Assembly: GCA_044867785.1 (NCBI GenBank) | Contig: JBIOVM010000175.1 | Span: forward strand, 30,710-94,709 | Source: DASRDR01 sp044867785 | Lineage (GTDB): Bacteria > Methylomirabilota > Methylomirabilia > Rokubacteriales > DASRDR01 | Length of the DNA: 64,000 bases | Reading direction: 5' to 3' | Shown: piece after piece, positions 8,549 to 17,507 of the stretch | Numbering within the stretch: the stretch's first letter is position 1 | Layout of the letters: every line of letters starts with the position of its first letter | Position numbers and translations under genes: made by a program | The notes under the pieces: generated by a model | What the model was told of the DNA's origin: nothing | The model's database searches: none | The model's input: the letters and a program-made list of their open reading frames with translations, nothing else

Positions 8549-8873
8549 GCCGTCAACCTCGCGGAAGGCGGTCGCGCGACCGAGTCCTCAGGGGTCGACG
8601 GTCCGACCCGTGCGCGGTGACGAGCGCGATCGCCATCGTCTGCGCCATCATCGCCATCGCGAGTCGCTCGCCCGCTCTGGAAGCCGGGCGCTGCCGCGCC
8701 CGACGAGCGCGCGCGAGCGGGCCGGTCGGAGCGGGGCGCGTCACCGGATCGGCGACGGCCCACACGCCCGAGTCCTCCGCCACGGCGTCGGTCCCCTCGA
8801 GCAAGGGCCGGCGGCGCGCGACTCGGCACACGATCGACAGCGGCGCCTCACGGGTCGGGGCGAGCCCCGCGCG
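8549..8873. other. Gene-free stretch upstream of selenoprotein operon
   Basis: No gene could be supported. Short open frames on both strands (for example 8553-8831 minus and 8617-8916 plus) are Arg/Ala-rich with no recognisable domain and no good ribosome-binding site. The 325 bp probably separate two minus-strand transcription units and contain the promoter for the selenoprotein pair; no clear promoter elements were picked out. Confidence 0.45.
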
Positions 8874-9164
8874 TCAGCGGGCCGAGGCCCGGGGCGCGGC
8901 CGGGCGGATCCCGTAGAGGTATCGCACGCCGTCCGCCTCCGTGTGCTCCGCGTGCACGGTGCCGGCGGGGACGATCCACGACTCGCCCGGTCCATACGTG
9001 ACCCGGTCCTGGCCGAGAGCGAGAGTGAAGTGTCCGTCCAGGACGAACAGGCGCGTATCGTGGTCGTGGGCGTGCAGCTGGCGGTGCGTGTGGGGCTGGA
9101 TCTCGCCTTCGTGGATCTCGTAGCCTTCCCGTCGAAGATCGGCCTCGAACTCGGCTCGGGTCAT
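8874..9164 (-). CDS. Cupin domain protein
   Basis: 96-aa single-domain cupin. Motif 1 is HTHRQLHAHDHDTRLFVLDG (about 25-44), with the His/His/Asp metal ligands, and motif 2 is GPGESWIVPAGTVHAEH (about 58-74), with the terminal His. Single-domain cupins bind a divalent metal and act as small dioxygenases, isomerases or sensors. AGGAGG lies just before the ATG at 9164. It starts 9 bp after the stop of the molybdopterin oxidoreductase gene, so it is probably co-transcribed and might stabilise that enzyme or act on its product. Confidence 0.85.
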   Translation of the reverse strand: MTRAEFEADLRREGYEIHEGEIQPHTHRQLHAHDHDTRLFVLDGHFTLALGQDRVTYGPGESWIVPAGTVHAEHTEADGVRYLYGIRPAAPRASAR

Positions 9165-9173
9165 GGCGTCCTC

Positions 9174-11216
9174 CTAGCGCGCGGTGTGGGTGTACGCGGC
9201 GACCTCCACGCGCGCGTCGTTGTAACACGCGCCGTGGGAGATGTCGGCCTTGTGGGTGGGCGCGAGGGCGCTCACCGTCTGGCCGTTGTCGCTGGTGCGC
9301 ATCCACGCGCCCTTGAGCGAGCAGACCACGCCGCGGCAAATGGCGTCGGTCACGCGCAAGGGCAGGTGGACCTCGCCGAGGTCGTTCCACACCTTGACCA
9401 GCGTGCCGTCGGACAGGCCGCGGGCGCGTGCGTCGTCGGGGTGCATCTCGAGCGGCGGGGTGGCGTCGCTGCCCGACTGGCCGCCGAAGGTCGAGGTCGT
9501 GCGCTGGTCCGAGGCCGGCGTGATCAGGACCAGGGGGTAGGGCGACGCCACCGGCCGGTAGCTCGGCAGCCGCGCACGGTACTTGCCCTCGAGATAGGGC
9601 GAGGCCAGCTCCACCTTGCCCGAGGCGGTCTTCGGCCGGACGTTGCGGAACATGATCGCGTCTTCCCCCGCGATGGTCATCAAGAGCGCGCGATCCAGGG
9701 GCAGCGCGCTCGGGCGCACGCCGCCCAGGCGGGGGTCGGCGGGATCGACGGCGTCGTCCATCAGCTCGTGATCGGAGGCGCCGAAGCAGGGGTCGTCGAA
9801 GCCGAAGCGCGCGGCCAGGCGGCGGAAGATCTCGCTGTTGGGCAACGACTCGCCCACCGGCGGGATCACCGGCGCCGCCCGCTGCAGCCAGTGCGCGCCG
9901 TAGGCGGCGTACAGGTCGTCGTACTCGAAGTGGCTGCAGGCGGGCAGCACGACGTCGGCGTAGGCCAGGCTGTCCGTCATCACCACGTCGATGCCCACGG
10001 TGAACAGGTCCGGCTGGGCCAGGCCGCGCCGCATCAGGTTCTGGTCGGGGTGCACGACCAGCGGGTTGTGGTTGTAGACGAACAGCGCGCGGATCGGCGG
10101 CGACAGGGCGGGGTCCAGCAGGTGGCGCCCCACATCGATGATGTTGAGGGTGCGCGTGCCCGCCGGGACGAAGTCGGGTCGGGCCAGCTTGGCCGGTGTC
10201 TTGACGAAGACATGGCCCGCGCCGTTGACCAGGCCGCCGCCGGGCACGCCCCACTTGCCGGCCAGCGCCGGCAGCGCGAAGACCGCGCGCACGCCGCTGC
10301 CGCCGTTCTGGTTGCGCTCGAGCCCGTTGCCGACCGCGATCGCCGCGGGCGAGATCGTGTGGTACCACTCGGCGAGCTGGAGGATCCGCGCTTCCGGCAC
10401 CGCGCACTCTCGGGCCGCCGCGGCCACCGTCCAGCGCCGCGCCTCCGTCATGAAGTCTTCGAAGCCGGCCACGTGCTCGGCGATGAAGGCGCGGTCGAGA
10501 CCGCCGCGGCGCTCGAGCTCCGCGGCCAGCGCCCAGGCCAGCACCACGTCGGTGCCCGGGCGCAGCGCGACGTGCAGGTCGCACTGCTCGGCGATCTTGG
10601 TGCGCTTGGGGTCGACCACCACCACCTTGGCCCCGCGCCGCCTGGCCTCGTTGACCACCGGGACCTGGTGCAGGTTCGACCACGTCAGGTTGTTGCCCCA
10701 CGCGATGAACAGCCTGGAATGCACGACCTGCTCCGGGCGGATCCCCGGCGCCGCGCCGTACGTGCCCATCCAGGCCTCGGAGCGGATGCCGCCGCAGAGC
10801 GGGCGCCGGTCGAGCAGGCTCGCGCCGAGCCGGTGAAAGAAGCGCAGGTCCATGGACCCGCCGGCGACGAAGCCGTGCGGGCCGCCGTAGTTCAGCGGGA
10901 GCACGGACTGCGGGCCGTGCTCGGCGATGGCGAGGCTCACGCGGTCGTGGATCCGGTCGAGCGCCTCGGCCCAGGAGATTCGCTGGAAGCGGCCCTCGCC
11001 CTTCGCACCCACGCGCCGCAGGGGCGTGGTGAGTCGCCCCGGCCCGTGCACGAAGTCGGGGTAGTGGTTCTGCACCTTGGCGCAGATCACCCCCGCCGTG
11101 TAGGGATTCGCCTTCGAGCCGCGGATCTTGACGATCTTCGCGGCCTCCACCGTGACGGTGAGGCTGCAGGTGTCGGGGCAATCCAGGGGACAGACGCTCG
11201 CGCGCTCGACGCTCAT
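9174..11216 (-). CDS. Molybdopterin oxidoreductase (DMSO reductase family)
   Basis: 680-aa catalytic subunit of a Mo/W-bisPGD oxidoreductase. The N-terminus has a 4Fe-4S site, CPLDCPDTCSL (C9, C13, C17) plus GVICAK. It is followed by the molybdopterin domains (HGPGRLTTPLRRVG; LFIAWGNNLTWSN; VVVVDPKRTKIAEQCD; YADVVLPACSHFEYDDLYA) and a C-terminal molydopterin dinucleotide-binding domain (MHPDDARARGLSDGTLVKV). There is no Tat signal, so it is probably cytoplasmic. GGAG precedes the ATG at 11216. No electron-transfer subunit is adjacent. Substrate is unknown; formate dehydrogenase- or thiosulfate reductase-like annotations would be guesses. Confidence 0.88.
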   Translation of the reverse strand: MSVERASVCPLDCPDTCSLTVTVEAAKIVKIRGSKANPYTAGVICAKVQNHYPDFVHGPGRLTTPLRRVGAKGEGRFQRISWAEALDRIHDRVSLAIAEHGPQSVLPLNYGGPHGFVAGGSMDLRFFHRLGASLLDRRPLCGGIRSEAWMGTYGAAPGIRPEQVVHSRLFIAWGNNLTWSNLHQVPVVNEARRRGAKVVVVDPKRTKIAEQCDLHVALRPGTDVVLAWALAAELERRGGLDRAFIAEHVAGFEDFMTEARRWTVAAAARECAVPEARILQLAEWYHTISPAAIAVGNGLERNQNGGSGVRAVFALPALAGKWGVPGGGLVNGAGHVFVKTPAKLARPDFVPAGTRTLNIIDVGRHLLDPALSPPIRALFVYNHNPLVVHPDQNLMRRGLAQPDLFTVGIDVVMTDSLAYADVVLPACSHFEYDDLYAAYGAHWLQRAAPVIPPVGESLPNSEIFRRLAARFGFDDPCFGASDHELMDDAVDPADPRLGGVRPSALPLDRALLMTIAGEDAIMFRNVRPKTASGKVELASPYLEGKYRARLPSYRPVASPYPLVLITPASDQRTTSTFGGQSGSDATPPLEMHPDDARARGLSDGTLVKVWNDLGEVHLPLRVTDAICRGVVCSLKGAWMRTSDNGQTVSALAPTHKADISHGACYNDARVEVAAYTHTAR

Positions 11217-11607
11217 GGGCGGGCTCCTTCGGCTCGATCTGGGCCGTCGCCTCACTGTAGGTCGAGGCCCCTATGCGGGACAATGGCCAAGCCGGCGCCG
11301 CGGCGCTCGGCCATTCGCCGGCGCCGGGTCGGGACAGCTGATCGAGCCCGGGGACGGCGAGGAGGGCCGCGCCCAGGCACGGGAAGCTCGCCGGGGGACC
11401 GGCCCGCCCGGGTAGTCGTCCCGCAAGGCAGCGCGACGCGGCACGCCGGCTCGACAAGCTGTCCACGCCGTCGCCGCACCGCCGCCGGCCGAAACCATTT
11501 GCGCCGCCCGGCGGTTCTCGTAGTGAGCAGCGCACCCGACGTCCCTCGTGCGCCTCTACGTTGAGTCGCGATTCCGAGCCACTCCTTCACCATCGGGAGG
11601 ACTCCCC
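11217..11607. other. Divergent intergenic region
   Basis: 391 bp between the divergently transcribed molybdopterin oxidoreductase (-) and MBL-fold hydrolase (+). No gene is supportable. It must hold both promoters. A GGGAGG ribosome-binding site for the plus-strand gene lies at 11595-11600. No operator-like repeat stood out. Confidence 0.45.
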
Positions 11608-13029
11608 ATGCGCTTCTTGAAAGTGGCCCTGATCGGGCTGGGCCTCGGCGCGACCCTCGCGCTGGCCCCCGACGCACGGGCTGACCTGAACGCCGTCGCC
11701 CAGGCCATGGGGGCGGACCGGCTCGACAGCATCCAGGTGTCCGGCGCGGGCTATGCCTACGCGGTCGGCCAGGCATACCAGCCGGGCGAGGCCTGGCCCA
11801 AGCTGAACCTCCCGCGGTACACGCGCGTCGACGACTACGCCAAGGCGGCCTACAGCTTCGACTACGCCTTGAGCCGGGCCGAGGTGCGAGGCGGCGGCGC
11901 GATCCCTCAAATCGGCGAGGTGCGGCGCACCGGCGGCGTCGCCGGCGACCGGGGGTGGAACGTCGTGTACCCGCAAGGGACGGCCGCCCAGGCGGGCGCG
12001 GCCGCCTTCCAGCACGACCTCTGGGTGAGCCCCCACGGCGTCGTCAAGGCGGCGCTGGCGGACCAGGCCGTCATGAGCGGCTCGACGTTCGAGATCGTGC
12101 GCGCGGGTCGCTTCCGGGCGCGGGCCCTCGTCAACAGCCAGAACCTGGTCGAGAAGGTCGAGTCCTGGATCGACAACCCGGTGCTGGGCGACATGGCCGT
12201 CGTCACGACCTATGCCGACTATCGCGACCACGGGGGCGTGAAGTTCCCCGCCCGCATCACGCAGGCCATGGGCGGCTATCCGGTGCTCGAGCTGAACGTG
12301 GCCGAGGTCAAGGTCAACGCGGGGAGCGTCGTCGCGCCGCCGTCCATCGCCCCGGCCGTGGTCGAGGTGAAGGTGGACAAGGCCGCGGAGGGGGTGTGGT
12401 TCGTCCACGGGGGCTCGCATCACAGCGTCGCCGTCGAGATGCGCGACCACGTCGTCGTGATCGAGGCGCCGCTGGGGGACGCCCGGGCCAACGCCGCGCT
12501 GGACGCGGTGCGGAAGACCGTTCCCGGCAAGCCCATCCGCTACGTCGTTCCCACGCACCATCACTTCGATCACTCCGGCGGATTGCGGGCGGCTGCGGCC
12601 GCCGACGCCGTCCTCGTCGTGCCCGAGGGGAGCCGGGCCTTCTACGAGAAGGCCTACGCTGCGCCGCGGACGCTCAACCCCGACACGCTGGCCAAGGCCG
12701 GGAAGCCGGCGAAGTTCGAGACGTACCGGGACAAGCACGTGCTCAGCGACGGGTCCCGGACGATCGAGCTCCACACGCTCCGGGAGAACGTTCACGCCGA
12801 GGGTTTCGTCGTCGGCTACCTGCCGGCGGAGAAGATCCTGATCGTGGCCGACGCGTTCAGCCCGCGGGCCCCGGTGACGCAGACGCCGGCGAACATCAAT
12901 CCGGCCACGAAGAACCTGTGGGAGAACATCGAGCGGCTCAAGCTCGACGTCCAGACGGTCCTCCCGATCCACGGCAGGATGGTGAAGGTCGACGAGCTGA
13001 GGCTCGAGGCCGGCGCCGCCCGCCCCTGA
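11608..13029 (+). CDS. Exported metallo-beta-lactamase-fold hydrolase
   Basis: 473-aa protein with a signal peptide (MRFLKVALIGLGLGATLALA, cleavage near ARA-DL). An N-terminal beta-rich half of about 250 residues (YADYRDHGGVKFPARITQ, LELNVAEVKVNAG) resembles a lipoprotein-carrier-like fold. The second half is an MBL domain with zinc motif PTHHHFDHSGG (H-x-H-x-D-H), HAEGFVVGYLPAEKILIVADAF and a late VLPIHG. The start is the ATG 7 nt after GGGAGG, which also gives a clean signal peptide; an upstream in-frame start at 11548 does not. Substrate is unknown. A terminator-like hairpin follows. Confidence 0.87.
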   Translation: MRFLKVALIGLGLGATLALAPDARADLNAVAQAMGADRLDSIQVSGAGYAYAVGQAYQPGEAWPKLNLPRYTRVDDYAKAAYSFDYALSRAEVRGGGAIPQIGEVRRTGGVAGDRGWNVVYPQGTAAQAGAAAFQHDLWVSPHGVVKAALADQAVMSGSTFEIVRAGRFRARALVNSQNLVEKVESWIDNPVLGDMAVVTTYADYRDHGGVKFPARITQAMGGYPVLELNVAEVKVNAGSVVAPPSIAPAVVEVKVDKAAEGVWFVHGGSHHSVAVEMRDHVVVIEAPLGDARANAALDAVRKTVPGKPIRYVVPTHHHFDHSGGLRAAAAADAVLVVPEGSRAFYEKAYAAPRTLNPDTLAKAGKPAKFETYRDKHVLSDGSRTIELHTLRENVHAEGFVVGYLPAEKILIVADAFSPRAPVTQTPANINPATKNLWENIERLKLDVQTVLPIHGRMVKVDELRLEAGAARP

Positions 13030-13050
13030 TCCGGCCGGGCTCGAGGGACG

Positions 13051-13085
13051 GGAGGGCGGGACCCACGACCCGCCCTTCCATTTTC
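13051..13085 (+). terminator. Rho-independent terminator of MBL gene
   Basis: AGGGCGGG (13053-13060), 8-nt loop ACCCACGA, CCCGCCCT (13069-13076), then CCATTTT. The 8-bp GC stem with a short T-run lies 24 bp after the MBL stop codon. It is also between convergent genes. Confidence 0.62.
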
Positions 13086-13165
13086 GGAGGGCCCTCCCAG
13101 CGGTCGAGCAGGGGACCGTGAGGCCGCCGGCCGATCACCCCGACCGATAGTCGATCGAGCCCAGC

Positions 13166-13882
13166 CTACGAGGGGTTCGACGCGACGCCTTGCCCGGGCC
13201 GACGAGGATCCGCCGTTCGACGTTCGCCGGAAAGCCGGGCGATGAGCTCCAGGGGATCGTCCCAGTTCTCCTGGAAATAGGGCGAGTCGCGCTGGTCGCC
13301 GGGCCCATAGATGTGATTCCAGCGAGGGCTGACGCGGCCGCGGAAATACCGGACCTCCAGGTGCAGATGGCAGCCGGTCGCGCGACCGGTGGCGCCCACC
13401 CGGCCCAGCGCGTCACCGCGGGCGACGCGCTCGCCCGGCTCCGGGGGCGATTGAAGATGGAGATAGAGCGAGTAGAAGACGCGCCCCGTGATCCAGGTGG
13501 GATGCTCGACGATGGCCATGTAACCCAAGCTGCGGAAGTCCGGATCCGAGCGTGATCGGATGCGGTCGACGATGCGGCCTTCCTCCAGCGCTCGGATCGG
13601 CGTCCCGCACGGCGCCACGATGTCGACGCCGGCGTGGGTCCGATTGCCGCGGGACGGGTAGGTCCCGTGTCGGTACTCACCCGGTCGACCACCGGGCACG
13701 ATCTCGATCGCCGCCCGGTCGGTCCGCATTCCGTCCGGCCTCGAAGGCTGCGATCCGCCGCCCGCGTCACCGGGCCCGAGCGCCGAGAGGTGCAGCGCCG
13801 CCAGCGCGGCGATGGTCGTGAACGCCGATCGCCACTCTCGCCGTCCTCGAGCCGAAGTCCCACCCATCTCCGGGATGCTCAT
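13166..13882 (-). CDS. M23 family (LytM-type) peptidase
   Basis: 238-aa exported zinc metallopeptidase. An N-terminal hydrophobic stretch (AFTTIAALAALHLSALG, about 20-36) looks like a signal sequence. The M23 core is HAGVDIVAPCGTPIRAL (H and D ligands, about 83-99) and TGCHLHLEVRYF (HxH, about 168-179). These enzymes cut peptide cross-links in peptidoglycan, or activate amidases when degenerate; the zinc ligands appear intact here. The ATG at 13882 gives the signal sequence. It converges on the MBL gene. Confidence 0.86.
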   Translation of the reverse strand: MSIPEMGGTSARGRREWRSAFTTIAALAALHLSALGPGDAGGGSQPSRPDGMRTDRAAIEIVPGGRPGEYRHGTYPSRGNRTHAGVDIVAPCGTPIRALEEGRIVDRIRSRSDPDFRSLGYMAIVEHPTWITGRVFYSLYLHLQSPPEPGERVARGDALGRVGATGRATGCHLHLEVRYFRGRVSPRWNHIYGPGDQRDSPYFQENWDDPLELIARLSGERRTADPRRPGQGVASNPS

Positions 13883-14011
13883 CGAGCCGTCATTCTCCTT
13901 GTCAGAGCCGCCATTTCTCTCGTTGTGACCGAGCTCCTAGGAATGGCCAACCTGGCGTCCCGATGACACGGTGACCGGCCACTCCCGATTCGAGCGCTGA
14001 GCCACCCCGCC

Positions 14012-14272
14012 CTAGGCGAGGGGCCGGGATCGTCCCACGATGGCGCGATAGATCGCAAGGAGCACGATCGCTCCGATCACCGCCATCACGAAGCCAGCGG
14101 GCTCCCCCTCGGCGTACCAGCCCGCCAGGCGCCCCAGGAAGCCCCCAATCAGAGCGCCCACGACGCCGATGACGATGGTCCCGATCATGCCGGCCGGATC
14201 ACGCCCTGGCATCAGGAACCGAGCCACGACTCCGACGACGAGGCCAAACAGGATCCACGCGAGTATCCACAT
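14012..14272 (-). CDS. GlsB/YeaQ/YmgE family membrane protein
   Basis: 86-aa protein with three predicted membrane helices (about 3-19, 30-49, 60-80) and the family's Gly-rich signature MIGTIVIGVVGALIGGFLG. Members are often annotated as transglycosylase-associated, and several are stress-induced. The ATG at 14272 follows a GGAGGGAGG stretch; the longer reading to 15034 has no homology-like content and runs over the divergent OpgH gene. Its job in the inner membrane is not established. Confidence 0.88.
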   Translation of the reverse strand: MWILAWILFGLVVGVVARFLMPGRDPAGMIGTIVIGVVGALIGGFLGRLAGWYAEGEPAGFVMAVIGAIVLLAIYRAIVGRSRPLA

Positions 14273-14672
14273 GGGTTTCCGCCTCCCTCCAATGAACCTA
14301 GGCTTACGCGGAGCAAGGGTGGTGCCACCGAGGGTTCCGTCGGCGGACGCTTGGCCGGATTGAGCCTGACAGCGATCGCCACGGTGCCCGGAGACACGGA
14401 CGGCACGAGCGCTCACGTTCGCGGCCTTACGTTCGTCGTCCGCCACCAGCACGGGGCGGCGCCGAAAAAGGGGATCCCACCGGTCGAATCGGCCGGTCCG
14501 CCGGGCGCCGTGCGGCCCTCGGGCACCCTCGACGTCACGACGACGGTCGGCGCGGCACTGACCGGAGCGCAGGTCCTCGAGGTGCGCCCGGGGAAGTCTG
14601 CAATTCCGTTCGCGATTCAAGCGGGACAGCCCCGCCGCGTGGCACTGTCGTTGCAACCGGCACACTGGCGCC
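14273..14672. other. Divergent intergenic region
   Basis: 400 bp between the GlsB-like gene (-) and the OpgH gene (+). No coding region is supportable; the open frames here are extensions or shadows of the flanking genes. It should contain both promoters. I see no clear repeats or binding motifs. Confidence 0.45.
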
Positions 14673-16541
14673 ATGAGCGTGTTGCAGTGCGACGGCCGAG
14701 CATCCGAAACCCGACAGGCTGACTCGTCGCGGGTGTCCGGGCGCGCCCCGGCGGCGCCGAATTCGGGCGAGCGCGCGGGGTGGCTCGCCTTCCTGGTCCT
14801 CACGATCACCTTCGGCGGCACGATCCTGTTCGGACGCATCGTCACCGCGCGTGGCGTGACGCTCGTCGACTTGATCGCCGTCGCCCTGTTCGCACTCCTG
14901 TTCGGCCACCTCGCGTGCACCTTCCTGCTCGCGATGGCGGGGTTCGTGCGAGCACGGCGGGGTCGCGTGAGCGATCGGCGGCACGCGATCCCGTCCACGC
15001 GGCCCGACGCGAGATCCCGGACGGCGGTGGTCATCGTGGTTCGACACGAAGAGATCCCGCGCGTCGAGGCGGGCGTTCGCGTGACATTCGAAACGCTCGC
15101 CGAGAGCGGCCCGCTCGACCCTTACACCCTCTTCGTTCTGAGCGACTCCACCGATCCGGACATCGCCCGGGCGGAGGAGCACGCCGTCCGCGCGCTGATC
15201 CGCCAACTCGGGGCGGTGGGACGCATCGTCTACCGGCGCCGGGCGACGAACGAGGGCCGCAAGAGCGGAAACCTGGCCGATTTCTGCGCGCGCTGGGGGG
15301 CCCAGTTCGACTACATGGTGGTGCTGGACGCCGACAGTCTCTTGGACGGGCGGACGATCCGCGAGCTGGTCCGGCGGATGGACGCCGCGCCGCGCATCGG
15401 CATCCTGCAAGTGCCGGCGCGCCCGGTCAACCGGGAATCGCTGTTCGGCCGCATCCAGCAGTTCGCGGCGGAAGTGTACGGGCCGCTGGTGATCGGAGGG
15501 CTCGACTTCTGGCTCGGCAAGGCGGCGCCGTACCGGGGGCACAACGCGATCGTGCGGCTCGTCCCGTTCATGCGCCACTGCCGGCTGCCTCGCCTCCCCG
15601 GCCGGGCGCCGTGGGGGGGCGAGATCCTGAGCCATGACTTCGTGGAGGGCGCCTTGATGCGGCGGGCGGGGTGGGAGGTGCGCTTGGCCACCGACCTCGG
15701 CGGGAGCTACGAGGAGGTCCCCGCGAACGTGATCGCGCATGCCGCGCGCGACCGCCGGTGGTGCCAGGGCAACCTCCAGCACTTGCGGCTCGTCGGCCTG
15801 CCGGGGCTCACCATGGCGAGCCGACTGACCTTCGTGGTGGGCGCGCTGGCCTACCTGTGCGCGCCGGCCTGGGCGCTGTTGGTTCTCATCCTCTCGCTGC
15901 GAGTCGGGCCCTCCTCGGGGACGACGCTCGAATTCGAGCCCATCCGATCGGATTGGCTTCTCCAGGTCCTGCTCGTGGCGACGGTCCTGTCGTTTCTGTT
16001 CGTGCCGAAGATCCTCGCGCTCGTGAGCCTCGCCGGCCGGCCCGGACGGATCCGGTCACTGGGAGGGATCCGGGCCGTCGTGGTCAGCGTCATCGGGGAG
16101 AGCGTGTTCACGGTGCTCTTCACGCCCATCCAGCTGATCTTCCACACGCAGTTCGTGCTGGGGATCCTTCTGGGTCGCTCGGTGGAGTGGACGGCTCAGA
16201 CACGGCGCGACGCCAAGACCAGCTTGACGGACGCGATCAGGGTGCATGGGAGCCACACCGCACTCGCCGTGCTGGTCGGCGTGATCGCGTACGCGGCGGA
16301 TCCGATCCTGTGCCTGTGGCTCGGGCCCGCCATCGCGGGTCTCGGGCTGTCCATTCCGATCTCGATGCTGAGCAGCCATCGCCGATGGGGCCAGCGCGCG
16401 CGACGGCTGGGGTTCTTCCAGATCTCGGAGGAGATCGCGCCGCCTCGGCTGCTGCGCGCCTTGACCGCGAGGGGGGCGGCCCGCGCGATGATGGGCGAGC
16501 CCGACGCGTTCGACCTGTCGGAAGGGCGCCTGACGGCCTGA
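14673..16541 (+). CDS. opgH: Glucan glucosyltransferase, OpgH/MdoH type
   Basis: 622-aa inner-membrane GT2 enzyme related to OpgH, which polymerises osmoregulated periplasmic glucan from UDP-glucose. Two N-terminal helices (about 35-58, 63-92) precede the cytoplasmic GT domain with DADS (219-222), SHDFVEGALMRRAGW (320-334) and RRWCQGN (361-367), the OpgH form of QxxRW. Several C-terminal helices follow. It is shorter than E. coli OpgH (847 aa), mainly lacking N-terminal and C-terminal extensions. No opgG is nearby, so the product and periplasmic partner are uncertain. Confidence 0.82.
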   Translation: MSVLQCDGRASETRQADSSRVSGRAPAAPNSGERAGWLAFLVLTITFGGTILFGRIVTARGVTLVDLIAVALFALLFGHLACTFLLAMAGFVRARRGRVSDRRHAIPSTRPDARSRTAVVIVVRHEEIPRVEAGVRVTFETLAESGPLDPYTLFVLSDSTDPDIARAEEHAVRALIRQLGAVGRIVYRRRATNEGRKSGNLADFCARWGAQFDYMVVLDADSLLDGRTIRELVRRMDAAPRIGILQVPARPVNRESLFGRIQQFAAEVYGPLVIGGLDFWLGKAAPYRGHNAIVRLVPFMRHCRLPRLPGRAPWGGEILSHDFVEGALMRRAGWEVRLATDLGGSYEEVPANVIAHAARDRRWCQGNLQHLRLVGLPGLTMASRLTFVVGALAYLCAPAWALLVLILSLRVGPSSGTTLEFEPIRSDWLLQVLLVATVLSFLFVPKILALVSLAGRPGRIRSLGGIRAVVVSVIGESVFTVLFTPIQLIFHTQFVLGILLGRSVEWTAQTRRDAKTSLTDAIRVHGSHTALAVLVGVIAYAADPILCLWLGPAIAGLGLSIPISMLSSHRRWGQRARRLGFFQISEEIAPPRLLRALTARGAARAMMGEPDAFDLSEGRLTA

Positions 16542-16582
16542 GACGTCCCGCGCGGACGGCGCGCTCCCGGAGAGGCCGAGCG

Positions 16583-17476
16583 ATGGGCAGCCGGGCCAGG
16601 TCCGCCGGGAAAGTCCGGATCGGCGTCTCGGGCTGGCGCTACGCGCCCTGGCGAGGAGTGTGGTACCCGGCGGGCCTGCCGCAACGCCGCGAGCTGGAGT
16701 TCTGCGGACGGCACTTTCCGACCGTGGAGCTCAACGGCAGCTTCTATTCCCTCCAGCGCCCGGAGTCCTACGACGCCTGGTACCGCGACACGCCGCCCGG
16801 CTTTCTGTTCGCCGTGAAGGGATCGCGATACATCACGCACTTTCTCAGACTCCATGCCGTCGAGACGCCGCTCGCCAATTTCCTGGCGTCGGGGCTCCTG
16901 AACCTGCGCGACAAGCTGGGACCGTGTCTCTGGCAATTCCCGGCCACGTTCGCCTACGACCGGGGCCGGCTGGACGGGTTCTTCCGGCTCCTCCCGCGGA
17001 GCACGCGGGAGGCGTTGGCGCTGGCGCGGAAGCGCGATGGGCGAATGATCGGCCGCTCGAGACTTGCCATCGACAGGGAGCGCCCCTTGCGCCACGCCGT
17101 GGAGGTCCGGCACCCGAGCTTCGTCGACGACGACTTCCGTTCGCTGGCGATGCGGCACGGCATCGCGGTCGTCGTCGCCGACACGGCGGGCAAGTGGCCC
17201 ATGATGTTCGAGCCGACGTCGGACATGGTGTACGTGCGGCTGCACGGCGACGCCGAGCTGTACACCAGCGGGTATTCGGATGCGGCGCTGGACGTCTGGG
17301 CGGACCGCATCCGGCGCTGGGCCCGGTCGGGGTGCGACGTCTACGTGTACTTCGACAACGACGCCAAGGTGAGAGCGCCCTTCGACGCGCTGAGCCTCAT
17401 GTCCAGGCTCCGCGTCGACTGGCTGCCGAGCTCGCCCCGCCGGGACCGGCCCGGGCGGGCGCCCGGCGCGCGGTGA
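16583..17476 (+). CDS. DUF72 family protein
   Basis: 297-aa TIM-barrel-like DUF72 (YecE-type) protein. Diagnostic stretches are IGVSGWRYAPWRGVWYPAGL near the start, FPTVELNGSFYSLQRPESY, FLFAVKGSRYITH, LGPCLWQFP, AVEVRHPSF, YVRLHGD and DVYVYFDND. The function is unknown, although the family is widespread. AGAGGCCGAGCG lies before the ATG at 16583, 41 bp after the OpgH stop, and the PolX-like gene follows 31 bp downstream, so a short operon is possible. Confidence 0.9.
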   Translation: MGSRARSAGKVRIGVSGWRYAPWRGVWYPAGLPQRRELEFCGRHFPTVELNGSFYSLQRPESYDAWYRDTPPGFLFAVKGSRYITHFLRLHAVETPLANFLASGLLNLRDKLGPCLWQFPATFAYDRGRLDGFFRLLPRSTREALALARKRDGRMIGRSRLAIDRERPLRHAVEVRHPSFVDDDFRSLAMRHGIAVVVADTAGKWPMMFEPTSDMVYVRLHGDAELYTSGYSDAALDVWADRIRRWARSGCDVYVYFDNDAKVRAPFDALSLMSRLRVDWLPSSPRRDRPGRAPGAR

Positions 17477-17507
17477 CCGCGAGCCGACGCGACGGTAAGC
17501 TCGTGGC

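Noticed and set aside
8553..8831. Short frames in the 325-bp gap before the selenoprotein unit
   Set aside because: No domain, no ribosome-binding site, Arg/Ala-rich.
9174..11216. Second selenocysteine site in the Mo enzyme
   Set aside because: The frame has no internal TGA, so no Sec is encoded.
8547..11564. A plus-strand open frame of about 1005 codons
   Set aside because: Antisense to the clear molybdopterin oxidoreductase and cupin genes; a GC-rich shadow.
14273..15034. N-terminal extension of the GlsB-like gene
   Set aside because: Overlaps the divergent OpgH gene; good ribosome-binding site and family start are at 14272.
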